Shown piece after piece: positions 41,366-54,145 of a DNA stretch of 64,000 nucleotides. How positions within the stretch are numbered: the stretch's first letter is position 1; each line of letters begins with the position of its first letter. The notes beneath the pieces are model-generated. The model was not told where the DNA came from. It was given only the letters and a program-made list of their open reading frames with translations, and ran no database searches. The position numbers were made by a program, and so were the translations under genes. Origin of the DNA: Owenia fusiformis (Eukaryota; Annelida; Polychaeta; Sabellida; Oweniidae); the NCBI GenBank assembly GCA_903813345.2, contig CAIIXF020000011.1, forward strand, positions 7,712,571 to 7,776,570. Direction: 5' to 3'.

Positions 41366-44300
41366 ATATTTGCATTTGCTCTACCAGGGACTTGTTGCAT
41401 GGTCATTCTATTCGTGAGATATTGAGTATCTAATTTGTCACAAAGCTCTGATTAACATTTCTCTCTAATTGTTATATCAATTTTCTGATCAGTCCTACGT
41501 CACGCTGGTACTAGCTAGTCCTTTGCTGATTTGTGAGACGTTTCAGTATATGTGTCTACGTTTTTTGTACAAGGGATTTAATGACTGATGTTTCTGGTCG
41601 TGAAATATTTCATATCTAATGTGTCTTATGTTTGCGCTCTATGATATATTTTTGTATATGTTCAACCAAGGACTTGTTGAGTAGTCATTCTATTTGTGAG
41701 ATATTGAGTATCTTATTTGACATAAAGCTTTGATTTCAATTGCGCTCTAGACGAAATGTCAACTTTTTGACTAGTCGTACATCACGCAGATACCAGCTAG
41801 TCCTTTGCTGATTTGTGAGACATTTCAGTATATGTTGCTTCGTTTGTTCTTTGAAAGATTTAATGACTGGTGTGCCCCTGTATTTTATATCTATTTGTCT
41901 TAAACTCTGATGCAGTTTGCGCTCTAGAAGAAATGTCAATTTTCGGACCAGTTGTATACGTAACGCTGGTCGCAGCAGGATATTTGCTAATTAGTGAGAT
42001 GTTTAAGGATACATTTTTACATTTGCCCTTCCAAGGACCAGTTGATTGGTCATTCTATTCATGAGATATATAGTATCTAATTTGTAGGATTTGTAGCCAA
42101 GCTCTGATTTACATTGCGCTCTGCACAAAATGTCAAATTTCGGACCGGTCTTACGTCAAGCTGGTAGGAGCATGATGTTTGCTTATTCGACCAACGTGTA
42201 AGGATATAAATTTTGCATTTGCTCTTCCAAGAACTTATCGTATGGTCATTCTATTCGTGAGATTATGAGTATCTAATTTGTCATAAAGCGCTGATTTACA
42301 TTTCGCTCTAGACGTTATGTCAAGTTTCTGACCAGTCGTACGTCACGCTGGTACTAGCTAGTCCTTTGCTGATTCGTGAGATGTTTCAGTATATGTTTCT
42401 ACGACTTCTCTACAAAGGATTTAATGACTGGTGTTTCTGGTCGTGAAATATTTTATATCTAATTTGTCTTAAATCGCTGATACAGTTTGCGATCTAGACG
42501 AAATGTCAATTTTCGGACCAGTCGTATGTTATGTTGGTGGCACCAAGCTATTTGCTAATTAATGAGATTTTGGAGGACACATTTTTACATTTTCCCTACC
42601 AAGAACTTGTTGATTAGTCATTCTGTTTGAGATATATGGAAGATCAAATTTGTCGTAAAGCTCTGATTTACATTGCGCTCTAGACGAAATGTCAATTTTC
42701 GAACCAGTCTTACGTCACGCTGGTAGCAGCATGTGGGTTGTTAGTTTAGGAGACGTTAAAGTATATATATTTTTGCATTTTCTCTACCAAGGACTTGTTG
42801 AGTGGTAATTCTATTCGTGAGATATTGAGTATCTTATTTGTCGTAAAGCTCTGATTTACATTGCACTCTAGACGAAATGTCAATTTTCGGACCAGTCTTA
42901 CGTCACGCTGGTAGCAGCATGTGGGTTGTTAGTTTAGAAGACGTTAAAGTATATATTTTTGCATTTTCTCTACCAAGTTGGTACATGTTGAGTGGTAATT
43001 CTATTCGTGAGATATTGAGTATCTTATTTGTCGTAAAGCTCTGATTTACATTGCGCTCTAGACGAAATGTCAATTTTCGGGCCAGTCTTACGTCACGCTT
43101 GTAGCAGCATGGAGATCGTTAGTTTCAGAAACGTTAAAGTATATATTTTAGCATTTTTTCTACCAAGGACTTGTTGAGTGGTCATTCTATTCGTGAGATA
43201 TTGAGTATCTTATTTGTCACAAAGCTTTGATTTAGATTGCGCTCTAGACAAAATGTCAATTTTTTGACCAGTCGTACTTAACGCTGGTACTAGCTCGTCC
43301 TTTGCCGATTCGAGAGACGTTTCCGAATATCTTCCTACGTTTGCTCTACGAAAGATTGAATGACTTATGTTTCCGTTCGTGAAATAATTGATATCTAATT
43401 TGTCTTAAATCGCTGATGCAGTTTGCGCTCTGAAAGAAATGTCAATTTTCGGACCAGTCGTACGTCACACTGCTACTAGCTAGTCCTTTGCTATTTTGTG
43501 AGACGTTTAAGTATTTATTTTTAAGTATGCTTATCTATAGGTTTAATGAATGATGTTCCCCTTCGTGATATATTTTATATCTAATTTGTTTTTCAATCTC
43601 TGATGCAGTTTGCGCTCTAGAAGAAATGTCAATTTTTGGACCAGTCGTACGTAACGCTGGTGGAAGCAGGATATTTGCTAATTGGTGAGATGTTTAAGGA
43701 TACATTTTTTACATTTGCCTTACCATGGACTTGTTGATTGGCCATTCTATTCGTGAGATATAGAGTATCTAATTTGAAGGATTTGTCGCAAAGCTCTGAT
43801 TTACATTGCGCTCTAGACGAAATATCAATTTTCGGAACGGTTTTACGCCACGCTGGTAGCAGCATGTTGTTTGGTTATTTCAGCAATGTGAAGGAATGTT
43901 ATTTTTGCATATGCTCTTCCAAGGACTTGTTGTATGGTCATTCTATTCGTGAGATATTGAGTATCTTATTTGTCATAAAGCTTTGATTTACATTGTGCTC
44001 TAGACAAAATGTCAATTTTCTGACCAGTCGTACTTTACGCTGGTACTAGTTTGTCCTTTGCTGTTTTGAGATACGTTTCAGAATATGTTTCTACTTTCGC
44101 TCTACGAAAGATTTCATGACTTATGTTTCCGTTCGTGAAATATTTTATATCTCATTTGTCTTAAATCGCAGATGCAGTTTGCACTCTAAAAGAAATATCA
44201 ATTTTCGCACCAGTCGTACGTCACATTTCTACTAGGTAGTCCTTTGCTATTTTGTGAGACGTTTAAGTATTTATTTTGAACTATGCTCGTCAATTTATTC

Positions 44301-45640
44301 AATGACTGATGTTCCTCTCCGATATACATTTCATATCTAATTTGCCTTCAATCTCTGATGCAGTTTGCACTCTAGAAGAAATGTCAATTTTCGGACCAGT
44401 CGCACGTAGCGCTGGTCGCAGCAGGATATTTGCTAATTAGTGAGATGTTTAAGGATACATGTTTACATTTGCCCTTCCAAGGATTTGTCGATTGGTCATT
44501 CTATTCGTGAGATGTAGAGTTTCTAATTTGTAGGATTTGTCGCAAAGCTCTGATTTACATTGCGCTCTAGACGAAATGTCAATTTTCGGAACGGTCTTAC
44601 GTCACGCTGGTAGGAGCATGATGTTTGCTTATTTGAGCGAAGTGTAACGATATATTTTTGCACTTGCTCTACTAGGGACTTGTTGTATGGTCATTCTATT
44701 CGTCAGATTATGAGTATCTAATTTGTCATAAAGCTCTGATTAACATTTCGCTCTAATCACTATGTCAATTTTCTGATCAGTCCTACGTCACGCTGGTACT
44801 AGCTAGTCCTTTGCTGACTTGTGAGACGTTTCAGTATATATTGCTACGTTTGCTCTTCGAATTATTTAATGACTGGTGTTCCCCTGCGTGATATATTTCA
44901 TATCTAATTTGTCTTCAATCTCTGATGCAGTTTGTGCTGTAGAAGAAATGGCAATTTTCGGACCAGTCGTACGTAACGCTGGTTGAAGCAGGATATTTGT
45001 TAATTAGTGAGATGTTTAAGAATTAATTTTTACATTTGTTATTCCAAGGACTTGTCGATTGGTCATTCTAATCGTGATATATAGAGTATCTAATTTGTAG
45101 GATTTGTCAGAAAGCTCTGATTTACTATCAGACTATGCGAAATGTCAATTTTCGGATCGGTCTTACGTCACGTTGGTAGGAGCATGATGTTTGCTTATTT
45201 GAGCAACGAGTAAGGATTTATTTTTGCATTTGCTCTTCTAGGGACTTGTTGTATTGTTATTCTATTCGTGAGATATTGAGTATCTAATTGTCACAAAGCT
45301 CTCATTAACATTTCCCTCTAATCGTTATGGCAATTTTCTGATCAGTCCTACGTCACGCTGGTACTAGCTTGTCCTTTGCTGATTTGTGAGACGTTTCAGT
45401 ATATATTTCTACAAGGGGTTTAATGACTGATGTTTCTGGTCGTGAAATATTTGATGTCTAATTTGTCTTAAATCTCTGATACAATTTGCGCTCGAGGCTA
45501 AATGTCATTTTTTGGACCAGTCGTAAGTAACACTTGTGGCAGCATGTTATTTGCAACAGGTAGTGAGATTTTTAAGGATACATTTTATATTAGCTCTACC
45601 AATGACTTGTTGATGAGCCATTCTATTCAAGACCGTCAAA
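41366..45640 (+). repeat. ~188-bp satellite, block 5, with 566-bp higher-order unit
   Basis: This is the longest block, about 22 monomers spaced 185-194 bp. Three monomer types alternate. One has GTACGTAACGCTGGTGGCAG, one has GGTCTTACGTCACGCTGGTA followed by GGAGCATGATG, and one has TACTAGCTAGTCCTTTGCTG. Matching types recur at 44,393/44,959, 44,586/45,153 and 44,773/45,337, that is every 564-567 bp. Confidence 0.93.
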
Positions 45641-45850
45641 ACATGAGAAAGAGTCGAAGGCAAATATACAAAGTCGGCTTCTACATTACATTTTGTTGTG
45701 CATTATGCATCTTATTCTCGTATAATTAGCATGAAAATAAGTAAAATTGTAACATATTGCAAAAAGTAATTTCAAACCAAAACCATGGGGAAAATTTAAT
45801 TCTTAGTAAAAATATCGATGAATTAAATCATGTTCGTTAATAAGTGAGGT
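45641..45850. other. ~210-bp non-satellite interruption
   Basis: This is AT-rich sequence inside the array. I found no inverted ends and no recognisable family. Confidence 0.5.
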
Positions 45851-47720
45851 TTTGAGGATAATTCTTTTAATTTGCCCTATCAAGGACTTCTTGATTGGTC
45901 ATTCTATTCATGAGATATAGAGTATCTTATTTGCAGGATTTGTCGCAAAGCTCTGATTTACATTGCGCTCTAGACGAAATGTCAATTTTCGGGCCAGTCT
46001 TACGTCACGCTTGTAGCAGCATGTGGATCGTTAGTTTGAGAAACGTTAAAGTACATATTTTAGCATTTTCTCTACCAGGGCCTTGTTGAGTGGTCATTCT
46101 ATTCGTGAGATATTGAGTATCTTATTTGTCATAAAGCTTTGCGCTCTAGACGAAATGTCAATTTTCGAATCAGTCCTTCGTCATGCTGGTACTAGCTCGT
46201 CCTTTGCTGATTTGAGAGACGTTTAAGTATTTATTTTGAAGTATGCTCATCAATGGATTTAATGACTGATGTTCCCCTTCGTGATATATTTTATATCTAA
46301 TTTGTGTTCAATCGCAGATGCAGTTTGCGCTTCAGAAGAAATTTCAATTTCTGAACAGTCGTACGTAACGAGGTGGAAGTAGGATATTTAAATTAGTGAG
46401 ATGTTTAAGGATACATTTTTTACATTTGCCCTACCATGGACATGTTGATTGGTCATTCTATTCGTGAGATATAGAGTATTTAATTTGTAGGATTTGTAGT
46501 AAAGATCTGATTTACATTGCGCTCTAGACGAAATATCAATTTTCGGACCGGTTTTGCGCAACGCTGGTAGCAGCATGTTGTTTTGTTATTTCAGCAACGT
46601 AAAGGGATATAATTTTTTCATTTGCTCTTTCAAGGACTTGTTGTGTGGTCATTCTATTCGTGAGATATTGAGTATCTTATTTCTCTTAAAGCTTTGATTT
46701 ACATTGCGCTCTAGACGGAATGTCAATTTTCTGACCAGTCGTACTATACGTTGGTACTAGCTCGTCCTTTGCTGATTTGAGAGACGTTTCAGAATATGTT
46801 TCTACGTTTGCTCTACGAACGATTTAACGACTTATGTTTCCGTTCATGAAATATTTTATATCTTATTTGTCTTAATTCGCTATTGCAGTTTGCGCTTTAA
46901 AAGAAATGTCAATTTTCTGACCAGTCGTACTTTACGCTGGTACTAGCTAGTCCTTTGCTAATTTGAGAGACGTTTCAGTCTACGCTTGCTCTACGAACGA
47001 TTTAACGAATTATGTTTCCGTTCGTGAAATATTTCATATCTAATTTGTCTTAAATCGCTGATGCAGTTTGCGCTCTAGAAGAAATGACAATTTTCATACC
47101 AGTCGTACTTAACGCTTGTCGCAGCAGGATATTTGCTAATTATTGAGATGTTTAAGGATGCATTTTTTTTACATTTGCCCTACCAAGGACTTGTCGATTA
47201 GTCATTCTATTCGTGAGATATAAAGTATTTTATTTGTAGGATTTGTCGCAAAGATCTGATTTACACTGCACTATTGACGAAATGTCGATTTTCGGACCGG
47301 TCTTACGTCACGCTGGTAGGAGCATGATGTTTGCTTATTTGAGCAACGTGTAAAGATAAATACATATATTTGCATTTGCTCTAACAGGGACTTGTTGTAT
47401 GGTCATTCTCTTCGTGAGATATAGAGTATCTAATTTGAAGGAATTGTTGCAAAGCTCTGATTTACATTGCGCTCTAGACAAAATGTCATTTTTCGGATCG
47501 GTCTTACGTCACGCTGATAGGAGCATGATGTTTGCTTATTTAAGCAACGTGTGAGGATTTATTTTTGTATTTGCTCTTCCAAGAACTTGTTGTATGGTCA
47601 TTCTATTCGTGAGATTATCTAATTTGTCATAAAGCGCTGATTTACATTTCGCTCTAGACGTTACGTAAAGTTTCTGACCAGTCGTACGTAACGCTGGTGA
47701 CAGCATATAATTTGCTACCT
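45851..47720 (+). repeat. ~188-bp satellite, block 6
   Basis: These are the same monomers and orientation, about nine or ten of them. The block ends at GACAGCATATAATTTGCTACC. Confidence 0.92.
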
Positions 47721-49698
47721 TTGGCTTGCTGTATGTTTGGCTTAATAAAACGTTCATGAGTACTAGAGATGCGCTGGCTAATAAAAGAAATGTACAAATT
47801 AACGAAATGTCAATATTTGGACTTCAAGAATTATAAACCTACTCCGAATGCCACTCCTGTTATTTATAGAACTACATGAAATAACTACTGTTCAGTGTAA
47901 CAGTCGTCATATAGCCTACTTGGAACCGAGGATAACTTAAAAATAGTTCAAAATAATGGGTTGAGATATATTATATATAAATCCCCCATTCACCATTTGC
48001 ATGTTTTCTGTGGTATACAATCGTGAAGCAAGACACACTTTAAGGTGATAGGGTATTTCCTGACTGTTCCTTATATATCGTCCCTTCTCTATTAAAGGTT
48101 CTAACTACCAATATGGGTCAAATGCATGTGAAAGTTGATTCCCCCTAAATTCACCATGCTCTTTTCAAAAATTAAGGTTATAAAGCTATCTCAATTAGAA
48201 ATAGGAGATTTCTAATGCAATAAGGCTCTATGTCCTTCATTTGACAAATATGATTACTGCTATATGGTTCTATTTCTCGAGATAAAACCTTTTTAATTTT
48301 AGCATTCAATGTCATGATTCAAATTGGAGATGAAACCTTTTTACATTTAATGACATAGTATATACAGTGTGACACAGACAAAATGACACCCACCAACATA
48401 ATGTTGCAGAACTTTTTTATCTGGATGAAATCTGACTTGTCCTTTTGCATAGTAAAACCTTACTCCACGGAGCAGCCCCACATGTAGTTTCAGATTGCTA
48501 GCTGAATTAGATGCACCATTATGAGCATATTCCTTTGCAGAAGCGCCTGGATTTTACACAAAATGCCACCCTCATTTTGTAGCAGAATTTTGTAAAATGT
48601 TATAATGCCTTATCATGTTTGCTCTGGATATATAAAAGGGCCACTCTTCGCAATAGTGTGGCTTGCGTCTTTAAAAATAGCTTTATCTAATTGAAAAGCC
48701 CTGTATTCTGGTATTCCAGGGTAAGGAAAGGTTCTCCATCAATTAAACTCATTGTTGCGTTACAGACGCAAAAGGTTCCATCTCAAAAAGCATTTTTTTA
48801 AAGGTAGCCTTAAACATTGACATATCTTGCCATCCTGATCAGGAATGATTCATCGTGGCTATATAATGCATGAACATTCTTCTTCTTTACTGTATCACAA
48901 AGAAAGAGAACCTAAATGTTCTGCGTTTTCTCAAATATGGTATATATGAGGACATAGAACCTTTTAATAGTAGAGGGACAATATATTGAACAAGGCCTGC
49001 TTCTAAAAGATCTATCCATTCCAAAATAAACTTGATTAACACATACAACTCAACAGACTACCTTTGCAATATAGAATTGCGATATTTATTGTAGATTTCA
49101 TAAACCAAAGTGTCACAATCGTGCACTTTCAGACATGACTTTGATAAGTTTTGGTTATTTGGTGCCTTTTATTCCTTTAAACCAATTTTAAGTTGGATGT
49201 CTCAGCGTGCACTTCCTAGATTTCTACAACAATAGTGTTCATTTTAATTGGAAATGTGTCACGATTCGTTATGATATGTTCGCGATTTATATTGCGGGAG
49301 GGTCAGGGATGCCACAAATAAAGTGGAGTTTGCGACATATACTGATATAAGGATTAACGGATTTACGATTACGCAACTTTACGATGACCGCATAATACCA
49401 ATGTGTGTGCGATAAGCATTGAAATCTGCATGCGAAGTGAAAATTGAGACTAACCTCTGGACTACCTGGAGTGACGAGATTTCTCGTCACCTCAGAATTG
49501 ACCTTGAAAGCCAGAGTGACGAGAAAATTGTATACGTATATAGTAAAATGTCAAAAGGTGGCAAAAATGAAAAATTCTCTGGTTTTCAACCGATTTTAGA
49601 GCCTGGGATTCAAGAGGTTAAGCAATGCATATAAAATCGAAAGGTAAACCTGTACTCAAAAGTTGCACTATACTAGTGCATGTAGTTTCCTCACATAA
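47721..49698. other. Unassigned sequence
   Basis: No gene is recognised. An inverted pair GTGACGAGATTTCTCGTCAC lies near 49,471. AGGTTCT and AACCTTTT phrases recur loosely between 48,100 and 48,980, but I could not build a repeat unit. Confidence 0.45.
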
Positions 49699-50546
49699 AT
49701 AATCGTCCAGTTTTTTTGTTTTTTTACATACTTCATATTTATTTCTAAAAATCAATCGGTTACATTTTTACAAATTGCCATTGTTGACAGGACAACATTT
49801 TCGGCAATTGAAACAGTTAAGATAAATAAAAAATGGATATTCAGAAAAACACAAAATGTTCAGAGAAGCTTCTTCTTTTTTGTTGTTGTTTGGTTTGCTT
49901 GTTCCCCAGTACCAAGTGATGGTATCAAGATCAAATGTTAAAAATTACTCTGGCCCAGACTTTGTATAGCTTGAGAAGTATAGTGAGCATGAGTGATTTC
50001 AATCAGTTTTTCATTTGTTTCAATGTCCAAATTTTCATCTCCATTTAACAGAAAATCCTTTGAATTGAGTAAGGTTCAAATGTAAACAGTTCAAGTCTAA
50101 TAGTCCTGCAAGAAGAACTTCACGTTCATTAAGTAGCAGTGGACACTTGATTAAAAAGTGTTCAGTGGTTTGGAATTTTTCACCACATTGACATTTGGGA
50201 TCTGTTATCGACAGAAAATGATGAGAATAAAAGTGACTGTTCAAAAGTAGACCAGCTCTTAGTCTATTAAATTTGATTTATATTTGCCTTGGCATACACC
50301 TAGTCATTTTCGTAGCTGATACAGAGACAAGGCTCGTGTACTCTCTCACTGACCTTTTAAACCTTGAAATGGGTTGACCAACTCTAATCGCAGCTGTAAG
50401 TTTATTCCAAACATTCATGGAATTAAAAATAGTGGATTTACCACAAGATGAACTCAAATGGTTCGGAATTCTATAGTCATGCTGGAATCTAAGGTCTCTG
50501 GTATGAGTGATTTCGTATGAACGAACTAGGTCATAATCGTCCAGTT
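49699..50546 (-). mobile_element. 5'-truncated LINE with 14-bp target duplication
   Basis: ATAATCGTCCAGTT occurs at 49,699-49,712 and again at 50,533-50,546. Between them lies an 820-bp insert on the minus strand. Its 3' end is A-rich (seen as TTTTTTTGTTTTTTT just after the left copy), as expected for target-primed insertion. The body encodes the C-terminal end of a LINE ORF2. Confidence 0.92.
50035..50532 (-). pseudogene. LINE ORF2 C-terminal end
   Basis: Upstream blocks read RDLRFQHDYRIPNH and FNSMNVWNKLTAAIR, the usual segment after the reverse transcriptase. After a stop, KCQCGEKFQTTEHFLIKCP follows, the C-x-C...H...C zinc knuckle of many LINE ORF2 C-termini, with LLNEREVLLAGLLDL. The reverse transcriptase and endonuclease are missing through 5' truncation. 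One stop lies between the two blocks, so this copy is dead. Confidence 0.85.
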
Positions 50547-51654
50547 ACAGTGTTTACTTAGTCCGATGCATCGACTACACATCATCGTGTAATATGCCAT
50601 TGATAGTTATATAGCTTGTTTTTATGATACATATTTCACAGGTGTTAAGCCACGATGATACCATGAGCACATGCTATGAGGATCCGCGTTGTTTGAACCT
50701 ACCGCCGAGCTCACTTATACATCAAGCCCCGTTACACAGTCATGATACCGCCGTGCAAGCTCATTGCATCATCGGGTCTGCTTTACCCCCGTGTATTTTA
50801 AACAATTGCAAACGCGTTAAGTAAGATATTTGGAGTTAAAACATGTAGGGCTCTAGGACATATCGTTTTTATTATAGCATTATAGTTCGCATCGAAATTA
50901 AAATTGCCAGCATAGTATTCAATAGACAGGAGTATTAGGATTCCCGTTGACACCAACGCGAAATTGAAAATCTCCCGTTCTAAACACAGCTCTGAAGTTG
51001 ATCGAATATTTGAAGTAGAATAAGCCGCATTTGTTTTGTATGCGCGCTATATACGTGTACTATAAGTTATTCAATGATTCGAGTGAAATACAGAAAATAT
51101 TCTTCCCGAGAAGGTCGTATTTCACGATGCGCTAGCAGAGTGAAATACAGACGTTCAAGGGAAGAATATCTTCTGTATTTCACGAGAAATCATTATTAAC
51201 GTTTTTATTCCATGATTACTCAGATAAAACTCCCCTAAATCAAGTCCATTTCCGTGCCTTGGGACCGGAGAAACAGATCAACCTTCTCACCTCAAAAATA
51301 TTTTAAATCGATATTCCTTCAAAATCTTTTCGGCCTTGTTTTGCTTTTATTGTATTATACGATACGTTTGATTTTCTTCAACATTTTTCTTCAATTTCAT
51401 CAGCTGACTTTCGTCTGCCATATTGGATTTTTACTAGTTCATGAAAACAATGTGCATGCTTCATACCGATTTTTTTTATAATTACAGATAAGTGTTTTTT
51501 ATCATAAAATAATAAATTATGGTGATCACCGTATCATTTCCTGATATTCAAATCAGATATTTCTAGCAAAATGCAAATAATTAGCATGCGTTGGTGTAAA
51601 CAGATCGCCATTGATTTTTTCAGTAATAGTCATATCCTGGATGGAAATCTGGGG
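50547..51654. other. Unassigned sequence with one hairpin
   Basis: GTGAAATACAGAAAATATTC (from 51,083) pairs with GAATATCTTCTGTATTTCAC (to 51,182) around a 55-60-bp middle that repeats GTATTTCAC, so it looks like a small inverted-repeat element. The rest is unassigned. Confidence 0.55.
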
Positions 51655-51890
51655 CGTTGGGATACTGGACTGTCTCCCAACGCTGACGTCATTTTCACTC
51701 TGTATTCAATGCTAAGTGGAAAGTGCGTATAAATACAGGATATATTTAAGTCACATGGACCAATCAGATTGCAGGGAATTTCCCTGCAATCTGATTGGTC
51801 CATGTGACTTAAATATATCCTGTATTTGCACGCTCTCTCAACTTAGCGTTGGAGAGTGAAAAATGACGTCACCGTTGGGATACGGTTATA
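51655..51890. mobile_element. Palindromic miniature element
   Basis: The core 51,731-51,827 is a perfect palindrome with 48-bp arms around one base. Outside it the pairing continues imperfectly through CCAACGCTGACGTCATTTTCACTC on the left and its counterpart on the right. GTTGGGATAC occurs directly on both sides (near 51,657 and 51,874). No coding capacity is seen. Confidence 0.8.
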
Positions 51891-52127
51891 AATGTCTGGT
51901 TTGCTTTTAGGAAAATATGATTATGTAGAACCTTTTGAAACCTACTTTTCACATCTACTTTAACATGCTTTATGTTGTTGACGTGAAATGTTGTTTCCAT
52001 TCATTACAAATCTTTAATTATAAACTTTAATTGGTATCAATCAATAAAACAAATAAGTGATAAAAGTATCAAAGGTTAAAATCATGTTACAATGTTCATT
52101 TATGAGCTTAACCATAAATCATTTAAT
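51891..52127. other. Unassigned AT-rich sequence
   Basis: I see nothing recognisable before the satellite resumes. Confidence 0.4.
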
Positions 52128-52233
52128 TTAGAGAGATATTTAAAATCTAATTCGTCATAAATCAATTGATGCAGTTCGCGCAATAGACTAAATAGAAATA
52201 TCTGTTTTTGTCACGCTTGGAGCAGCGACACGA
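52128..52233 (+). repeat. ~188-bp satellite, block 7 (diverged)
   Basis: A monomer can be read from GAGAGATATTTAAAATCTAA through ATGCAGTTCGCG to TCACGCTTGGAGCAGCGACA. It is more diverged than in the main block. Confidence 0.7.
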
Positions 52234-53481
52234 TGCCCATGTCAAGCAGCGTGCCTACTAGGCACGCAGTTTGAAACTCTGACAAACTGCGCGCATATTT
52301 TAAAATGTGAGACGGGGTGGACAAGACTCCCAAAAAGAGCCAAAATACGAAAAATACAAGGTTAGTCTCGTTCTAAAGATAGTACCATTCTGTGAAGATG
52401 AACTTAATTTACTCATAGTACTCAATGTTTTTCCCGATGTAAACCTAGTTATCTCAATATAAGGGACTTAAGTAACTTCTGTGTTCAAAATTTACAGTGT
52501 AAAGTTATATCTATGCCTTTTTATCGTCATTTGCCGTTTATTCAGCCATTGTGTCTGTGTATGCTAGAATATATAGGATCACTCCATCTGATTAAATCAG
52601 CAAAGTTTGTGTTCAAAACGATAATACGCCATAAACGTGATTTAAACATTTTTCTTGTCAAACTGCACGCCTATATTCACATGTATTTCCCAAACTGCGT
52701 GCCTAATATTTGCAAACTGCTTGCCTATCCAAGCTTGTTTTGTATTATTAGAAAACATAAGCGCCATACAAGGCACATATGTGTCTAATAGTAGAACCCC
52801 ATAATTGAAACACAATGAGAGTCCATCCACCAAGATGGTGATCTGAAAATAAAAGTTTTTTTCGTTCCCAACTTAATTGTCACTTCTATTATACATTTTG
52901 ACTTTCAATATGAAAATCTCATAAAATCTGACGATAAAGCAAATTTCCAAAGCTACATGAAAAACACCTACACGTGCCTCTGTAGAAATTCCAATGATAA
53001 TATGTAGTTTTAATAGTGTATGCGCACAGTTTGTAATTTCTGGCTAAAATAGGCGCGCAGTTTGTGATTTATTTCTTTTTAATCTCCTGATTATCTGTTT
53101 TATCTCGAAATATTTTGAATTATACATGATAAATGTGTAAGGAATTAAATATAAAACGAGTCTAAAGTATTTGTCGTTTATGTTTAAAGTGCTAGATCGA
53201 TTTACGTATAAATTCCCGTTAAATCAGTGATGAAAATGCCATTAATCTGCTTATATTTTAAAACTTAGATTCATTTGCACATAGTTTTTGCTAGTATTTG
53301 CAAGATTCGTATATTCGCCACAGAATGAACGTATTGAACAAGAAAACAATGCAGGATAAATGTCTTTAAATTACCTTTTCAAAATACAGACTCCAACTTA
53401 AATGATGCAATGTTCTTAGGCACGCAGTTTGTGATCGAAACAAACTGCGCGCCTAGGTAGGCGCGCAGCTTGACATGGGCA
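52234..53481. mobile_element. 1.25-kb TIR element with GCGCGCAGTTTG repeats
   Basis: The ends read TGCCCATGTCAAGC and GCTTGACATGGGCA. Just inside, GCCTACTAGGCACGCAGTTTG pairs with CAAACTGCGCGCCTAGG. More CAAACTGCGTGCC phrases recur inside. It sits within a satellite monomer, which resumes at the right edge. A related end fragment lies at 62,815-62,885. The 91-codon frame inside has no domain. Confidence 0.8.
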
Positions 53482-53640
53482 CCGTGAGCGAGTCGTTAGC
53501 TTATATGTGAGACGTTTGAGTATATAGTTGTACGTCCGCCCTAACAAGGACTTGTTGATTGATCTTCAATTTAGGAAAATATTTAATATCTCATCCGTCA
53601 TAAATCAATGATGCAGTCTGCGGTATGGACGAAATGTCAC
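53482..53640 (+). repeat. ~188-bp satellite, block 8 (end of array)
   Basis: The diverged monomer resumes with GTGAGACGTTTGAGTATATAG and ends at GGACGAAATGTCAC. No monomer is seen beyond. Confidence 0.75.
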
Positions 53641-54145
53641 GGGATTACGGAAAAGACAGACCACCGACCAGTTATATATTTATCGTTAAAAGTGTATAAT
53701 TCAACAATTAAATGGTGTCAACTACTATAGTATCGAATGTCATATTTTCGATTACATCAATAAGCACTTGAACGACAATAATCACATCGGCCTATTACCG
53801 TATAGAAATACGCTGTTTTAAGAAATTTAAATCCATTCCTCGAATGTTTCCTTTTAGTTTAAAAGTCCTCAAAATGAACGTCAAACTTCATTCGATTGCC
53901 ATAATTACTACGGTTATCGGGAATATCGTTTTTATTGGCACCTAAACCAAGTGAAATGGCAATAAGATTTTATAAGACTATGTGTTAACGCAAAGATAGA
54001 GAATGGTCGGCACAGTGAAGTAAAACTTAAAAGCAATACAGAATACATTTTAGTAAATCTATTACTGTATAGGGAGCATGTAAGTTTCAGTTCGAATATG
54101 TTACTTCTTTTGACATTAACAAACAAGAACACAAATGTGTACAAA
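53641..54145. other. Unassigned sequence
   Basis: No gene or repeat is recognised. The 80-codon minus frame at 53,932 has no domain. Confidence 0.45.

Noticed and set aside
41736-47757. Many 60-82-codon frames such as those starting MSIFGPV or MLLPA in the satellite
   Set aside because: They recur once per monomer, stop at monomer ends, and the 188-bp unit is not a multiple of three.
52513-52788. 91-codon frame inside the TIR element
   Set aside because: There is no domain; it contains the repeated GCAAACTGC words in translation.
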